A stretch of DNA of 24,213 nucleotides from Trichosphaerium sp. ATCC 40318 (Eukaryota > Discosea > Flabellinia > Trichosidae). Positions 1 through 11,479 of the stretch are shown one piece after another (position 1 is the stretch's first letter; each line of letters begins with the position of its first letter). The translations under genes and the position numbers were made by a program. The stretch covers positions 1 through 24,213 of the forward strand of contig JALMLS010000037.1 of the NCBI GenBank assembly GCA_038496445.1, written 5' to 3'. The notes beneath the pieces are model-generated. The model saw only the letters and a program-made list of their open reading frames with translations. It was not told where the DNA came from and did not search any database.

Positions 1-407
1 GATAGCGTCATGCGCCCGCAATTCCACTAGACCCAGTATTGATTGTATGTTATTTCTAGGGCTGTTCATTGCTAGGATCATTATCCGTTTTGTGTACTGT
101 AATTAATACGTATGGCGTCATCGAAGATCCAAAATGTAACATAAACTTATAGCTTGCACAATTAACAGATTTTTGCAAAACAAGGGTTGAATCTTCTAGT
201 CTCCCATTCTTCATTTTCGCCATTTAGTAATGGCGGCATCAATTGAATCAGCTTTGGCAGAAAATTTAAGTGCTAATAAAAAACAGTCTCTTGATTTCGC
301 AGTCTTTTTATTGGTACCCATAATGTATTTTATGTGAGCGAATGTTCAAAATTTGTACGGAACATCTGACAACATGTGAAAGTAAGTACAATTTTGCTGG
401 CTGTTAA
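1..407. other. No resolved gene; one weak candidate exon at 230
   Basis: No long open frame and no recognisable RNA gene or element is visible here. The only coding-like signal is a plus-strand ATG at 230 opening a 35-codon frame to a TGA at 335-337, beginning MAASIESALAENLSA. A GTACCC sequence at about 313 could serve as a donor, and a GTAAGT donor-like site follows near 380, so this may be the first exon of a spliced gene, but I could not find convincing downstream exons. It may equally be chance. Confidence 0.2.
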
Positions 408-529
408 TTAGAGGTGTGGAATGCCTCTACTATGTTGTCCTAGAGAATAATGTATAAATTCATCAAAGTAATCAACACGGCGTGCACGCAGCTGGCACCT
501 GGTTTCTATACAGAAAGGAGTACTAAATC

Positions 530-1060
530 TACTTTTTTCAATAGCATAAAGGCCTTTTAATGATAGAATAGCCTCATCTGTAATTTGGTCACAGTTTTTA
601 AGACCAATTGTATGAACACCTGATAGTGCTTTAACACCTTCATCTGTCACTGATGTGCCACCAATGTGAATAGTGTGAACGCCTGCAAGTTCTTTTACTC
701 CTTCGTCTGTAACTGAAGTATCTTTAAGGAAAACTGTATGAGCCCCTTTCAATGCTTTGACTCCTTCATCTGCCCTTAAGATAAATAGTATGAACTCCTG
801 CAAGTGGCTTTAAACCTTCATCAGTAGCTCTAGTGTCAGTAAGGTTAATAGTATGAACGCCTTTCAATGACTTGATGCCTTCATCTGTAATGTGTTCACA
901 ATCAAAAAGGTCTATAGTGTGAACGCCTGCAAGTGCTTTGAGTCCAATAGCTGTCACAAAAGTGGAAGTAAGATCATTTTATGTACACCGTTCAATGCCT
1001 TGATACCTTCATCTGTGATTGAATCGCAACAATAGAGACAAATAGAACTTACTGTCTTGT
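530..1060 (-). pseudogene. Leucine-rich-repeat protein fragment, frameshifted
   Basis: Read on the minus strand, this stretch encodes about seven tandem leucine-rich repeats of 21-23 residues of the type TDEGVKALxGVHTIxLxxT, with variants such as ITDEGIKSLKGVHTINL. The repeat is certain from its periodicity. The frame breaks twice. Near 770-780 an LKG and a following ADEG abut with too few residues between them, which fits a deletion of roughly 8-10 nt. Near 972-985 a one-base shift separates GVHKM from LTSTFVTAIG. No intron could fit in either gap. Downstream of about 530 the frame runs on to a stop near 408 with no repeat-like sequence. No start codon or signal peptide is apparent upstream of 1060. 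LRRs of this kind usually bind proteins, but the target is unknown. It is either a pseudogene or carries assembly indels; it could once have been joined to the gene immediately upstream. Confidence 0.7.
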
Positions 1061-1106
1061 TTGTTTGTATTATGGTATTGGCATGTCCTTAGATTGTGCC
1101 ATGAGC

Positions 1107-1943
1107 TTATCTTTTTTTAATGTATTCGTCTAGTTTTTTTAAAAGACTCAAGTTTGCATTGTTTAAGATACTTTCAAGTTGTTTTACGAATAGTTGACGT
1201 TGTTTTGCAACAATTTTACTGAATTTCTCTGTGTGCTTCTCGCAATAGTATGTGATTGCTTGCTCAACTGAAGTACCTGGTAAATTCATTACTTTCGTAC
1301 TGCTTTGATTAGATTTAATACAATAAGAAATCTTGCTTCTACTTAAGTAAACGATTAAGCAAGAAGTACTTTTAACTCTCAACAAGGTTGCAAGCAACGC
1401 TTTTTGCATCTGACCATTCATTCTTCTCTGAGTGACTGAACGAAATGTTCGCACTATGTGGCCTTGTCAAGATCTCAATCCAGGTGAGTTTGTCTTCTTT
1501 GGTGAGCTTGTTTGCTCTTTTCTGGAATACAAACAAAGGATCGCGGATACCGGTGGGTAAGTCGCTAATTAATAATATCATCTCGGATAGGAATAAAATC
1601 ACACCAGTCATCATGCTGTCATGGAAGCAAACATATCCGTCTATGGAAGGGCTTAGGCAAACCTTATACTGCGAAACAATAAAGTTACCTTCCACGTGAT
1701 TCAACCAAACCTCAAAGTCTTCCTTGACATTTTTCAACTCAAGTAAATAAGAGCCCAATCTAACGTATTTATGAGATTGAAGCTTATGAAAGGGAGTACT
1801 TTGCTTGTACTTTTTGCAACATTGTAAGAAAAAACCTGGACAAATTCAATTATAGCGGCTAAGTTTCGCTTTTGTAAGTTGTCACGCATCTCTGGTAGCG
1901 TATCATCGATCCATAGATATCCGATTAACCCTTTACTAGGCAT
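1107..1943 (-). CDS. Unrecognised spliced gene (hypothetical protein)
   Basis: Three open segments in the same orientation read as one gene. Exon 1 is 1836-1943 and starts at a true ATG (MPSKGLIGYLWIDD). Intron 1 is 1738-1835 (98 nt, GT...GAG). Exon 2 runs from 1737 with the order LKNVKEDFEVWLNHVEG, then a hydrophobic stretch around GVILFLSEMILLIS. A second junction near 1338-1420 must change frame. A phase-matched donor GTCAGA, within the codons following KNE, with acceptor TTTACTTAAG gives a 73-nt intron, but a frameshift is the alternative. The last exon ends with a Lys-rich helix (SLLKKLDEYIKKR) and TAA at 1107-1109. I do not recognise the family. An in-frame TGA precedes the chosen ATG. 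The broken LRR repeats begin only about 50 nt beyond its stop, on the same strand. Confidence 0.5.
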
Positions 1944-2551
1944 AAGGCACGCACTGGGACATTGTCATATCGTACCTAGATGCCTTAGAGTTTTCGGCAG
2001 TTGCCAGACCAAAGTGAACGACCCAATTTCTACAGTTCGCTGGTTTTTGCACAAGCTGTACATTACCATCAACGAATCATTATAGCTTTCAGTGATTTAG
2101 TTGCTGTTTCACGTGATGCCGTTGGCAACTCATCAGTGTTCGTGTACGATCAATGCGTTGTTTTTTTCACTTTTTGGAGTCTTCGATTTCGCCCAGAGGA
2201 AGAAATTGTAGGCACGCAACGTCAGAAATTTTCTAATCAATGTTTAATTGGTTGAAACGCACAATAGTAAGTAGTGAACTTTCTTCACGTGTATGGACTC
2301 GCGTTGACTGTGTGAGTTCTTTTTTTGGGTTTGTTGTTTACTGTTATTTAGTACAACAGCGCTAGCCTGCGTTGTGATGGAAAAGCAAGCTAATGAGCGA
2401 TAGCGTAAGCTGTTTAGTGTCGGGTGTATGTTGACATTTTTCCGCTAGGTCAAAGCAGCACGCTACGCATGTAAGGTTATTATAGAATGTTGTTTGGAGA
2501 TAAAACAGATTGTAAAGAAACGCTCGTTGCCAGACGCAATAATAATACATA
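1944..2551. other. Intergenic region between divergent genes
   Basis: About 600 bp separate the minus-strand hypothetical gene from the plus-strand Rab-GAP, so it should hold both promoters. Open frames here are short and lack recognisable content. The 8-bp palindrome TCACGTGA lies at about 2106-2113 and another CACGTG core lies near 2287. No TATA box could be assigned with confidence. Confidence 0.4.
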
Positions 2552-5357
2552 ATGACGACAGCAGTGTATTCTCAAAGGAATTTAGAGCCTCAGCAGCAAG
2601 GTAAGTGTATTACTACCGCTTTTTACTAAAGGCCTCACCAACCAACGTAGAGCGGCCGTGAATACGCTAAAACTAAGTAATTACATTGATTCTGTCGTTA
2701 CGGGCAATTCGCATAACTACTTCACTCAAAGTGTACTACAGTCCGTTTTCGACCTTAAAAAAGCGATAAAAAGCTATATAGAAGAAGCTAGAGCGAGTTA
2801 TGTTAACCGTGGAGGTATAGCGCCATTATCAAGCAAAATAGCTCATATCGCTGCAAAGTACGCTTCATCGCCGTCCAATTTTTGTAGAAATCAACTTGCT
2901 TTCCAAAACAAAAAGTTGTCACGTGGTTAAACAAAAGATTTTAGTTTACGATCTATTATTGCCGCAACAAGCTCATGGCATTCTACGGATATTATTGATC
3001 CACCTCCTCAAAACACATTGTCAAGTGTACCAGAATATATGGCCCCTCAAAGTACACTGTCGGTTCACCATAGTCCACGAAGTGTTCTCGAAAATAAGAA
3101 TGTAACAACTGCGCCTGAAAATAAGCTTCCTCTGTTATCTCTTAGCAGTGCTCCAATACCAACGATATCTATTGATGAACCTGGTTCTCCGCCTGTTGTA
3201 TCCCCGCTAGTAAGAAGAAAACCATCACTAGGTGATTCAGGAAGAAGTATTTCTTCTAGGCAGTTGCCTAGAAAAAAAATTACACAAAAACATGTTAAAC
3301 GAAGTGTTTCTTCTAATTGCATTGCTGATATGTTATCTGATGATACGGCAATATCTACAAGAAAGCGTCCAATGGCCATGAGATTTACAAGGGCACCACT
3401 AGGCACGTTTTTTTCTCGAGTTTGGAGGAACTTGAAATATCTGATTGTTTTTTTAGGTGTTGTTTATAAATCCAAGAAGGATGTTTATAAACCTGATAGT
3501 CTTGTTGACCCACTTGGATTTATAATTCCAAACGAAGATGAAGTATTGTTTGGAGAGTTTTTAGCATGCTACGCTGTTAGTAATCACACAAGGAGTAAAG
3601 TGTGGGACACAAAAATGGTATGTACTTTCTATTTCCTGTTTTTTTCTGAACGATATTTTCTAAGTAAGTGTAACATAATACTAATAATTTTATTGAAGGA
3701 AACTCTAAGATTATTTGATGACCAGTACGTTGAGAAGTTATCTTCAAAAATGAGAACTCAAAGGTGCTACTCCTTTCGCTTTTGCATTGAAACAAACATC
3801 AATCTCACGTTTTTTTTCTTTCTTTAGAGGTAGTATTAATATGCCTTGGATAATGACAAAAGAGAGCGAAATTAGACAAATGATACATAGAGGTATACCC
3901 CACCATTTAAGACGAAAGGTATAACATTGTTTATGAATGCAATTGAGAAAGAAATCTTAGTTTTCTTTTTCTCATATTTGGGTTTGTTTTGGTCTTTTCT
4001 CGGTTTAATCTGTTCTAGGTGTGGCCTATGATTAGTGGATGTAATCAATATAAATTTAAGTATCCTTCTGGATATTACGATGCTTTACCTAAGTGTGACA
4101 GTCCGTGGCTTGTAGACATTGATAAAGATGTCATTAGGACCTTTACTCAAAATGTAAAATTCCCAACTGAGCATAGAAAAAAGCTACGAAAAGTACTTAT
4201 AGCGTTATCTCTTCATAACAAACTTATTGGTACGAATATATTGAGAATAATTTGTTTACATTAGTTATTACAGTAAAAATGAGGTTAGTCCATAACATGA
4301 CACTTTAGGATACTGTCAAGGCATCAATAATATATGTGGAATGCTGCTTTTAGTTCTTGAAGAAGAGGAGACTTTTTGGATGCTTTGTACTATCCTTGAG
4401 ACTCTTGTACCTCCTAATTATCACTCTGAGGTATGTATAGAGTATTTTAGTATTGTGTGAGGCTAATAGTTGGAGTAGACTTTACGTGCTTGTCAGTGTG
4501 ATCAAGAAGTTTTGAGCTGTTTAGCTAAAGATAAGATTCCAAATATTTGGCATCATATGCAACGATTGCAGGTTTCCTTTGCTATGATAAGTACTGGTTG
4601 GTTCTTACAGATATTTTCAGCTACTCTACCATCGGAGGTATGAATGATACTTTCTTTTCTTGCTCCTTGTTTATTAAGACGATTTTTCTTTGTTTGCCGT
4701 TCTTATATTTTTCGTACTTATTTGTTAATTTTTTGTTTGAATAGACACTGTTGAGGGTTTGGGATACGTTCTTCTTAGAAGGATCAAAAGTATTATTTAG
4801 GACTACAATTGCATTGATAAAAATGCATGAATCTGCTATTCTTGCTACAAGAGATGCTTCTAGTCTTCTTCTGGAGCTACAAAATTGTGCAAAAAGGGTA
4901 CGAGATCTTCAAAAAACAAATACTCTCACAGCAAATCAAACAATCAACAAAAGATGTTTTATCATTAACACGTTAGTTGTTTGTTCATGTGTTTTTGTTT
5001 GCTTATTAAAGAAGTACAATACAATAATAAGAGGCTTTTTTTAAATTACAATAATGATTCTATTTCAAGCCTCACAAGTCTGTCTCACGTGACATGTGAC
5101 TCTCTTGCTTGTGCTATTTGTTTTGCAATTTATTTTTGTTATTTTTTTTGGTATTAACTCTAATGCTCTAGTGTTATAATGCTGATAAACTGGCTACTAT
5201 TTCATACCGTAATGTTGGCAGATTTCCAAACAGAAAAATCGATAGGCTCAGAAAACACTTTATGGCAAGTGCTGAAACTGAAGATATTGACCGTAATATA
5301 CGCCCATCTCCTCCTAGGATACGTCCAGGTGTTAGAACACGATCACTAACATTCTGA
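2552..5357 (+). CDS. TBC-domain Rab GTPase-activating protein
   Basis: TBC proteins speed GTP hydrolysis by Rab GTPases and so switch off steps of vesicle traffic. I derive ten exons: 2552-2600, 2632-2883, 2938-3617, 3699-3763, 3828-3918, 4019-4229, 4309-4430, 4497-4637, 4745-4897 and 5172-5357, giving 649 residues. The TBC domain fills the second half. RGIPHHLRRKVWPMISG opens it, VDIDKDVIRTF carries the IxxDxxR arginine finger, IGYCQGIN carries the glutamine finger, then follow TGWFLQIFSATLP and RVWDTFFLEGSKVLFR. Both catalytic fingers are intact, so it should be active. The first half is Ser/Pro-rich with basic patches and no domain I recognise. Intron 1 would be only 31 nt and is tentative; the last intron (274 nt) is unusually long here and could hide an exon. 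The 3' end converges on the actin-like gene. Confidence 0.85.
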
Positions 5358-5868
5358 ACACAAATCAACGTTCGACAAAAGAAAGAAATAACAACTGTAC
5401 ATAAATTTTTTAGCCGTTTAAAAGGATGTCTTTTGATATATAGTTTTATTCCTTGGAAAAATGTTGCATACACTTAATGTGAGATGTTCTAGTTGTTGGT
5501 TAGATGTAGGGCATTAAAACCAATGGCTTTGTGGTCCTTTACGCAAGCGCAATATTGTTCCTTGATTGTGCACTAGTCTTGTAATTTCTTCCGAAGGTAT
5601 TTGCAAAATGGCTAAATACAAATTCAATACATTAATATTACCAATGGACACTGTTACCCCAAAGAACCAATCTAGCCGGTAGTGCCAACCACCAATTGAA
5701 CTTTATTGATTGTATGAAGATAAGCACTTCATTATACTACTAAACGCACTAAAGTAAACTAAAGTACAACAGCTGTAACCAAATCAATAAGTCAAATCAA
5801 CAACTATTGTGCGTTTTAACTTATTCAATTAGACTTTACAAGAAATTGAGTGTTTTTATTTGTTATGA
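5358..5868. other. Convergent intergenic region
   Basis: This stretch separates the stop codons of the Rab-GAP (plus) and the actin-like gene (minus), so it holds both 3' untranslated regions. A minus-strand open frame from 5473 is the antisense of the last Rab-GAP exon and is not a gene. I see no RNA gene or repeat here. Confidence 0.4.
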
Positions 5869-7131
5869 TTAAAAACATTTTCTATGAACAAGACTTGGAC
5901 CATATTCATCATATTCTTCGTCAGACATAGCAGATTGTAAGTACAAATTACTAAGACTTCCTAAAATAGATCCACCAACCCAAGTAGCAATACTTCTTTT
6001 AGGAGGTTGTATAGCCTTAACAGTAATAGTACTCGGAGCTATATTCATTAAATCATATTGTAAACGATCACCAAAACCAGGAATCATAGAGGAACCACCA
6101 GTAACAAGAACATTACGATAAAAAGTAGTACACAGTGACATGTCACATTTCCTAATTCCTTCTTGTATTATCTCAACTAATTTTCTTTTTTCTTCAACTC
6201 CTTCAATAAGACTAGGATTTAATAAAACCTCAGGACAAGTATATTGTTCCTTAGATAAAACAAAGGAGTGTCCATTCATATCATATTTCAATTCTTTATC
6301 CAATTTCTTACTATAAAATGGAAGTCCTGGATCCATACAACAAACAGATTCTTTCATTGTATTATAGCTTTCAAAGGAAGGAGTGAAAGGCTTATCTGAG
6401 GATACTCCTTGTGGTTCTGGAGCTATTTTCATCAGATACTCTGTTACATCCTTACCTCCAACTTTTATGCAGGAAGATGCATGTTTTAGTACTTTATCTG
6501 CAAATATGTATGTTATGTATGTAACATCATAATTTGATTGAACTACACAACCCTCTGATCGTCCAGTTGCAAATAATGCAAGTACAGGACGCGGCATGAG
6601 TAGTAAGTGGGGTGTTTTGTATTTTTCGAACATAATCTCTGTTGTCTTTTCTCTAGAAGTTCATTTCATTAGCGGTTGGTTGTTAGAAGGTTTGTTGTTA
6701 CCTGTTTTCGTTTGGATTCAATGGCGCTTCTGTGAGAATAACTCCTGTCTCTTCAGGGGATGCACAAGCACCTTCATACATAGCATAACGCCATATCTCA
6801 TCGATAGCATCGAAATCGGTTATGTGGCCATGTTTTACTGGGTATTTCAACTCCAATACGTCTCGTAGCTTTTGGGCTTCGTTTCCAACGTATGACCGCG
6901 GTTTTGCGTTCGTTTTACCTTGATCGGATTTCGCTTTACCCCAAACCGTCGGAAAAGTAGTAAATGGGTCATCAGAACCCGCAATACCCACTCTACACGT
7001 CCTGGAGCCAGTATCAATTACAATGGGATCTAATTATGGGTCAACTCGACCATAAACCATCGCTCAGCGAATGGCGCTTGGTGCTAAACAACTAAAACTA
7101 GGTTTCTTCACGTACAATCGTCTTCAGACAT
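5869..7131 (-). CDS. Divergent actin-family protein
   Basis: Three exons (7116-7131, 6702-7029, 5869-6652), with introns of 86 nt (donor GTACGT) and 49 nt, encode exactly 375 residues, the length of conventional actin. The start gives MSEDDYPIVIDTGS, placing the first nucleotide-loop Asp at residue 11 as in actin. Typical actin blocks are SYVGNEAQ, LTEAPLNPNENREK, LVTGGSSMIPGFGDR, WVGGSILGSLS and the C-terminus YGPSLVHRKCF. The second phosphate loop, normally DSGDGVTH, reads QSNYDVTY, so Asp154, Gly156, Asp157, Gly158 and His161 are all changed. Gly15 is Arg and Lys18 is Arg. The D-loop region carries a basic SDQGKTNAKPR segment. In the family these residues contact ATP and the attacking water, so weak or absent ATPase is an inference. 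It may be a lineage-specific actin or an actin-related protein; I cannot assign it to a numbered ARP class. Confidence 0.88.
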
Positions 7132-7561
7132 TTAGAAACTCGGTGCTTGTGATAGAAAACACAATCGTACTACACAAGACTCTTGTCAAGTGATAAGCAA
7201 CGTATTGAGTGAAGGCGCGTTTAAGGCAGAAATAGATAAGGCAATGTTTCAAAGAGCAATAACAGGCTGTGCAGTGTCGTTTATTCGCTACTCAATCTCT
7301 TCTACGCGTAAACCAAACGTTAAAGGTGCTTTTCATCACTACAACTGTTACTAACAAAAACGACTAGTTTTTCGCTCCAAACGCATACACACAGTATTTA
7401 GTACCAATTTACGCGTCAGATCATCCAGTTGCGTAACAACATTATTTCTCCGCTATCGCGTTTAATTTCGCCCGGTCTGACAGCCATCGCGATAATAATA
7501 CACCGCGTTTGACCAACAAAACCAAAACACTTACACTTTAATAGCCACAAATATAGCAGCG
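7132..7561. promoter_or_regulatory. Shared promoter region of divergent genes
   Basis: The actin-like gene (minus) and the GST-like gene (plus) start 430 bp apart and head to head, so this segment must contain both promoters. It is a little less AT-rich than other intergenic DNA, with several CG-containing stretches such as CGCTATCGCG near 7450. No TATA box or known operator could be assigned. Confidence 0.4.
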
Positions 7562-8857
7562 ATGGCGTCACAAGTACCTATAATGACTTGGCAACAGCTA
7601 GAAAGCATGACAGACTACAGTATTGATTACGTGAACGGTCCTACAAACCCGCAGTCCAAGCTCCGTCTCTTTGGCAAATCTGAGTCTGATGTTCGCGTCA
7701 CACTATTCAGAGATCATCACGCTTGGTGTCCTTACTGCCAAAAGATTTGGTTGTGGCTAGAAGAGAAGAAAATCCCATACAAAGTTGAAAAGGTCACAAT
7801 GTTCTGCTACGGCGCAAAGGAGCCATGGTATAAGCGTAAAGTACCTTCTGGTATGCTTCCAGCAATAGAACTAGACGGTAGAATCATTACAGAGAGCGAT
7901 GATATCATAGTCGCTTTAGAAAAAGTATACGGTCCTTTACAGAAGGGAATGCGTGATTCAAGAGTTGTTCCACTTCGACAGCTCGAAAGACTCCTCTTCA
8001 GGGCTTGGTGCGCATGGCTATGTCGTCCTCTTCGATCAAAACGCGAAGAAGACGCTATGCGTGCTAAGTTTCAGCAAATAATGTCAAAAGTTGAAGAAGC
8101 ACTTGGAAGCACAGAAGGTCCTTATTTTCTTGAAAAATTCGGAACAACTGATGTCATTTTTACACCTTATGTTGAGAGGATGAATGCCAGTTTATATTAC
8201 TACAAAGGATATAATATGCGTAAAGAGAATCCTAAGTTTGGCGAATGGATGGATGCGATGGAAACACGTGATACTTATCGTGGTACTCAGAGTGATCTAC
8301 ATACACATGTTCATGATTTACCTCCTCAAATGGGTGGTTGTTGGGAGAGTGGTAGCCCAGAGATGCTTGAGTGTAAAGATAGAGTAAATAACGGACCTTG
8401 GGAAGGACTTCCTGATGTTGGTTTTCCTGAACCTAAAATGTCAAAGGAAGAAGCTCTTTATCGTGTTTGTAAGCATAGAGATAATGTTATCAAGACAAAC
8501 CCTGCTGATAATACATTATTTGATACAGCACTCAGATGCGCATTAACAAATATGATGACAGGGAAAGGTACAAACAAAGAAAATTTTGAGACTTTTGAAG
8601 CAGTTTTGGTTTGCTCAGTGTTTTGTTGTGGTTGTTTGTTAACGTTGTTTTTAGTTTGTACACCTCCAAGCGGATCAGATGTAGCATTGAGATACATGAG
8701 AGATCATATAAGTGTACCAAGAGATATGTCAGTATGGGCAGCACGTGTCTTAAGAAAATCTCTTGAAAGTACAGCTGCTTTGGCTGGGGACGGGCAAAGT
8801 AAACCGCTAACGAAAAATCATCGTCGTGACCAAGACCCTACACGTTTTGCTAATTAA
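7562..8857 (+). CDS. Glutathione-S-transferase-like protein (thioredoxin-fold N-terminal domain)
   Basis: The ATG at 7562 opens a frame of 431 codons, but residues 336-364 are best explained as a retained reading of an 87-nt intron at 8568-8654 (AAAG/GTACAA...TTTTAG/TTTG). Splicing joins MTGK to [14 protein letters not shown] and leaves 402 residues. The N-terminal domain (about 45-130) is a glutaredoxin/GST fold: [18 protein letters not shown] with a CPYC motif at Cys56 and Cys59, then [13 protein letters not shown] (the cis-Pro glutathione-binding loop) and ESDDII. A helical GST C-terminal domain follows. The last 100 residues ([32 protein letters not shown]) form an extension I associate with algal and protist GST-like proteins, from memory. 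The likely role is glutathione-dependent redox or conjugation chemistry in the cytosol, as no targeting peptide is seen; the substrate is unknown. Confidence 0.85.
   Translation: MASQVPIMTWQQLESMTDYSIDYVNGPTNPQSKLRLFGKSESDVRVTLFRDHHAWCPYCQKIWLWLEEKKIPYKVEKVTMFCYGAKEPWYKRKVPSGMLPAIELDGRIITESDDIIVALEKVYGPLQKGMRDSRVVPLRQLERLLFRAWCAWLCRPLRSKREEDAMRAKFQQIMSKVEEALGSTEGPYFLEKFGTTDVIFTPYVERMNASLYYYKGYNMRKENPKFGEWMDAMETRDTYRGTQSDLHTHVHDLPPQMGGCWESGSPEMLECKDRVNNGPWEGLPDVGFPEPKMSKEEALYRVCKHRDNVIKTNPADNTLFDTALRCALTNMMTGKGTNKENFETFEAVLVCSVFCCGCLLTLFLVCTPPSGSDVALRYMRDHISVPRDMSVWAARVLRKSLESTAALAGDGQSKPLTKNHRRDQDPTRFAN
8568..8654 (+). other. In-frame, stop-free 87-nt intron of the GST-like gene
   Basis: The segment begins GTACAAAC and ends TTTTTAG after a T/G-rich tract, is exactly 29 codons long and contains no stop in the gene's frame. 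Read as protein it would add a hydrophobic, Cys-rich stretch ([19 protein letters not shown]) between MTGK and CTPPSGSD, in a place where the flanking residues look continuous. I therefore call it an intron, though retention would still give a full-length product. Confidence 0.75.
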
Positions 8858-8909
8858 CACTCGTGCAAATACGCTACACTCGCTGTGAAATAACCACTAA
8901 AAAGTGCTT

Positions 8910-8915
8910 AATAAA
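8910..8915 (+). terminator. AATAAA polyadenylation signal of the GST-like gene
   Basis: AATAAA lies about 53 nt beyond the TAA of the GST-like gene and upstream of a T-rich tract (CTGTTTGTTCTTTTC). The next gene, on the other strand, ends at 9103, so the two 3' ends are closely packed. Confidence 0.5.
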
Positions 8916-9102
8916 ATTCTGTTTGTTCTTTTCTCGTATCTTTGTAACAGTCATTAGTTATAAAGAGATGGTTCCTACAATGAAGCAAAACAAATACTTC
9001 TTTGAACCGATGGAATGCGAAAGACAACTCCGTAAAGAGCACATACTATCTTATAACATAATGCTGACAAGATGTGTCACGTGTTTATTATTATTTGTCT
9101 GT

Positions 9103-10680
<1,578 letters not shown>

Positions 10681-11114
10681 AGTAAATACCAACCAGCTTT
10701 TCCAAACCACGTACTTTGTTGATCAACCAGCTACTAAAAAGTTTTTCAGTTGACTTTCCAAGACAATTCGTGTTTACCTCAATTCAACGTAACGCTTATG
10801 TCTTGGATAAGGGAATATAACGTAACTTCCTTATTACTCTTAACACTGTGACTGCAGGTATTGTGCAACAAAAATTGCAACATTACTTATCACATGATGG
10901 GTGTTTATACGAACTGAAGGAGATTGAGTTTTATTAGGATGTCTTGTACATTGTAAGATTTACAACATTACTTGTCCGTAAAATACTTATCAGCTTTATA
11001 TTTCTCTTTTAAGTGTTGACTGTGGCAAATACTTGAAGAGGAACAGCATTTATAGTTTCAGAATATGTAACATAAACTGTATGTAGTTTGCCTCAAAGAG
11101 CCCCCTCTATGGGT
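10681..11114. other. Intergenic region between peptidase promoter and LINE insertion
   Basis: No coding frame, RNA gene or repeat is recognised. The peptidase promoter should lie at the left side. The sequence is AT-rich up to the left copy of the LINE target-site duplication at 11115. Confidence 0.4.
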
Positions 11115-11133
11115 TAGTCAAGTACAATATCTA
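11115..11133 (+). repeat. Target-site duplication, left copy
   Basis: TAGTCAAGTACAATATCTA (19 bp) is repeated exactly at 15527-15545. It directly borders the T12 tract that is the LINE poly(A) tail on the minus strand, which is where a target-site duplication from target-primed reverse transcription should be. Confidence 0.93.
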
Positions 11134-11174
11134 TTTTTTTTTTTTAGAATAAGAGGCAGCGCGCTAGCGCCTAC

Positions 11175-11180
11175 TTTATT
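11175..11180 (-). terminator. AATAAA polyadenylation signal of the LINE
   Basis: Plus-strand TTTATT reads AATAAA on the LINE strand, about 30 nt before the A12 tail. The spacing is normal for polymerase II transcripts and supports the tail being a true 3' end. Confidence 0.7.
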
Positions 11181-11338
11181 ACATATGGTTTTGTTACAGG
11201 TTTGTTTGTTTACATTGTATAAAAATAAAATAAATTTATTGTGCAATAAGTTCCTTCTCAACAGTATACCGACGTATTGACATAAATAGAATTATTAGAA
11301 GCAAGTAATACGATATAATAAAAGAAGAAGAAGGGGGG

Positions 11339-11361
11339 TTGGGGGGAAGTTTCCCCCCCAA
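11339..11361 (-). other. GC-rich hairpin in the LINE 3' untranslated region
   Basis: TTGGGGGGAA at 11339-11348 can pair with TTCCCCCCCAA at 11351-11361 around a two-base loop, with one bulged C. It stands out in AT-rich DNA. A structured 3' end recognised by the element's own reverse transcriptase is known for several LINE families; that role here is inference. Confidence 0.6.
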
Positions 11362-11420
11362 ATAAAAAGAAAATCACTTTAATATAAAAACCACACACTA
11401 AGTGCGGTAACTAGGTATAG

Positions 11421-11461
11421 GGAGCGCCAACGGCTCCAAATTTGCAAAGCAAATTAGGAGG
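11421..11461 (-). other. Twin stem-loops just after the LINE ORF stop
   Basis: Two adjacent inverted repeats lie 20-60 nt beyond the ORF stop. GGAGC/GCTCC encloses seven bases at 11421-11437. CTCCAAATTTGC (11435-11446) pairs at 11 of 12 positions with GCAAATTAGGAG (11450-11461) around AAA. They share the CTCC segment, so they are mutually exclusive folds. Confidence 0.6.
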
Positions 11462-11479
11462 GAACGCGACCCATGATGT

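Noticed and set aside
3065-3406. Minus-strand open frame opposite the Rab-GAP
   Set aside because: It is the antisense of exon 3, whose plus-strand frame joins the TBC domain; no start context or motif supports it.
7030-7115. A 21-nt intron after an internal ATG (MVYG) in the actin-like gene
   Set aside because: It also gives an open frame, but an upstream ATG (MSEDD) with a strong GTACGT donor and an 86-nt intron fits actin numbering and usual intron size better.
8458-8744. Minus-strand open frames opposite the GST-like gene
   Set aside because: Antisense shadows of a well-supported coding region and intron.
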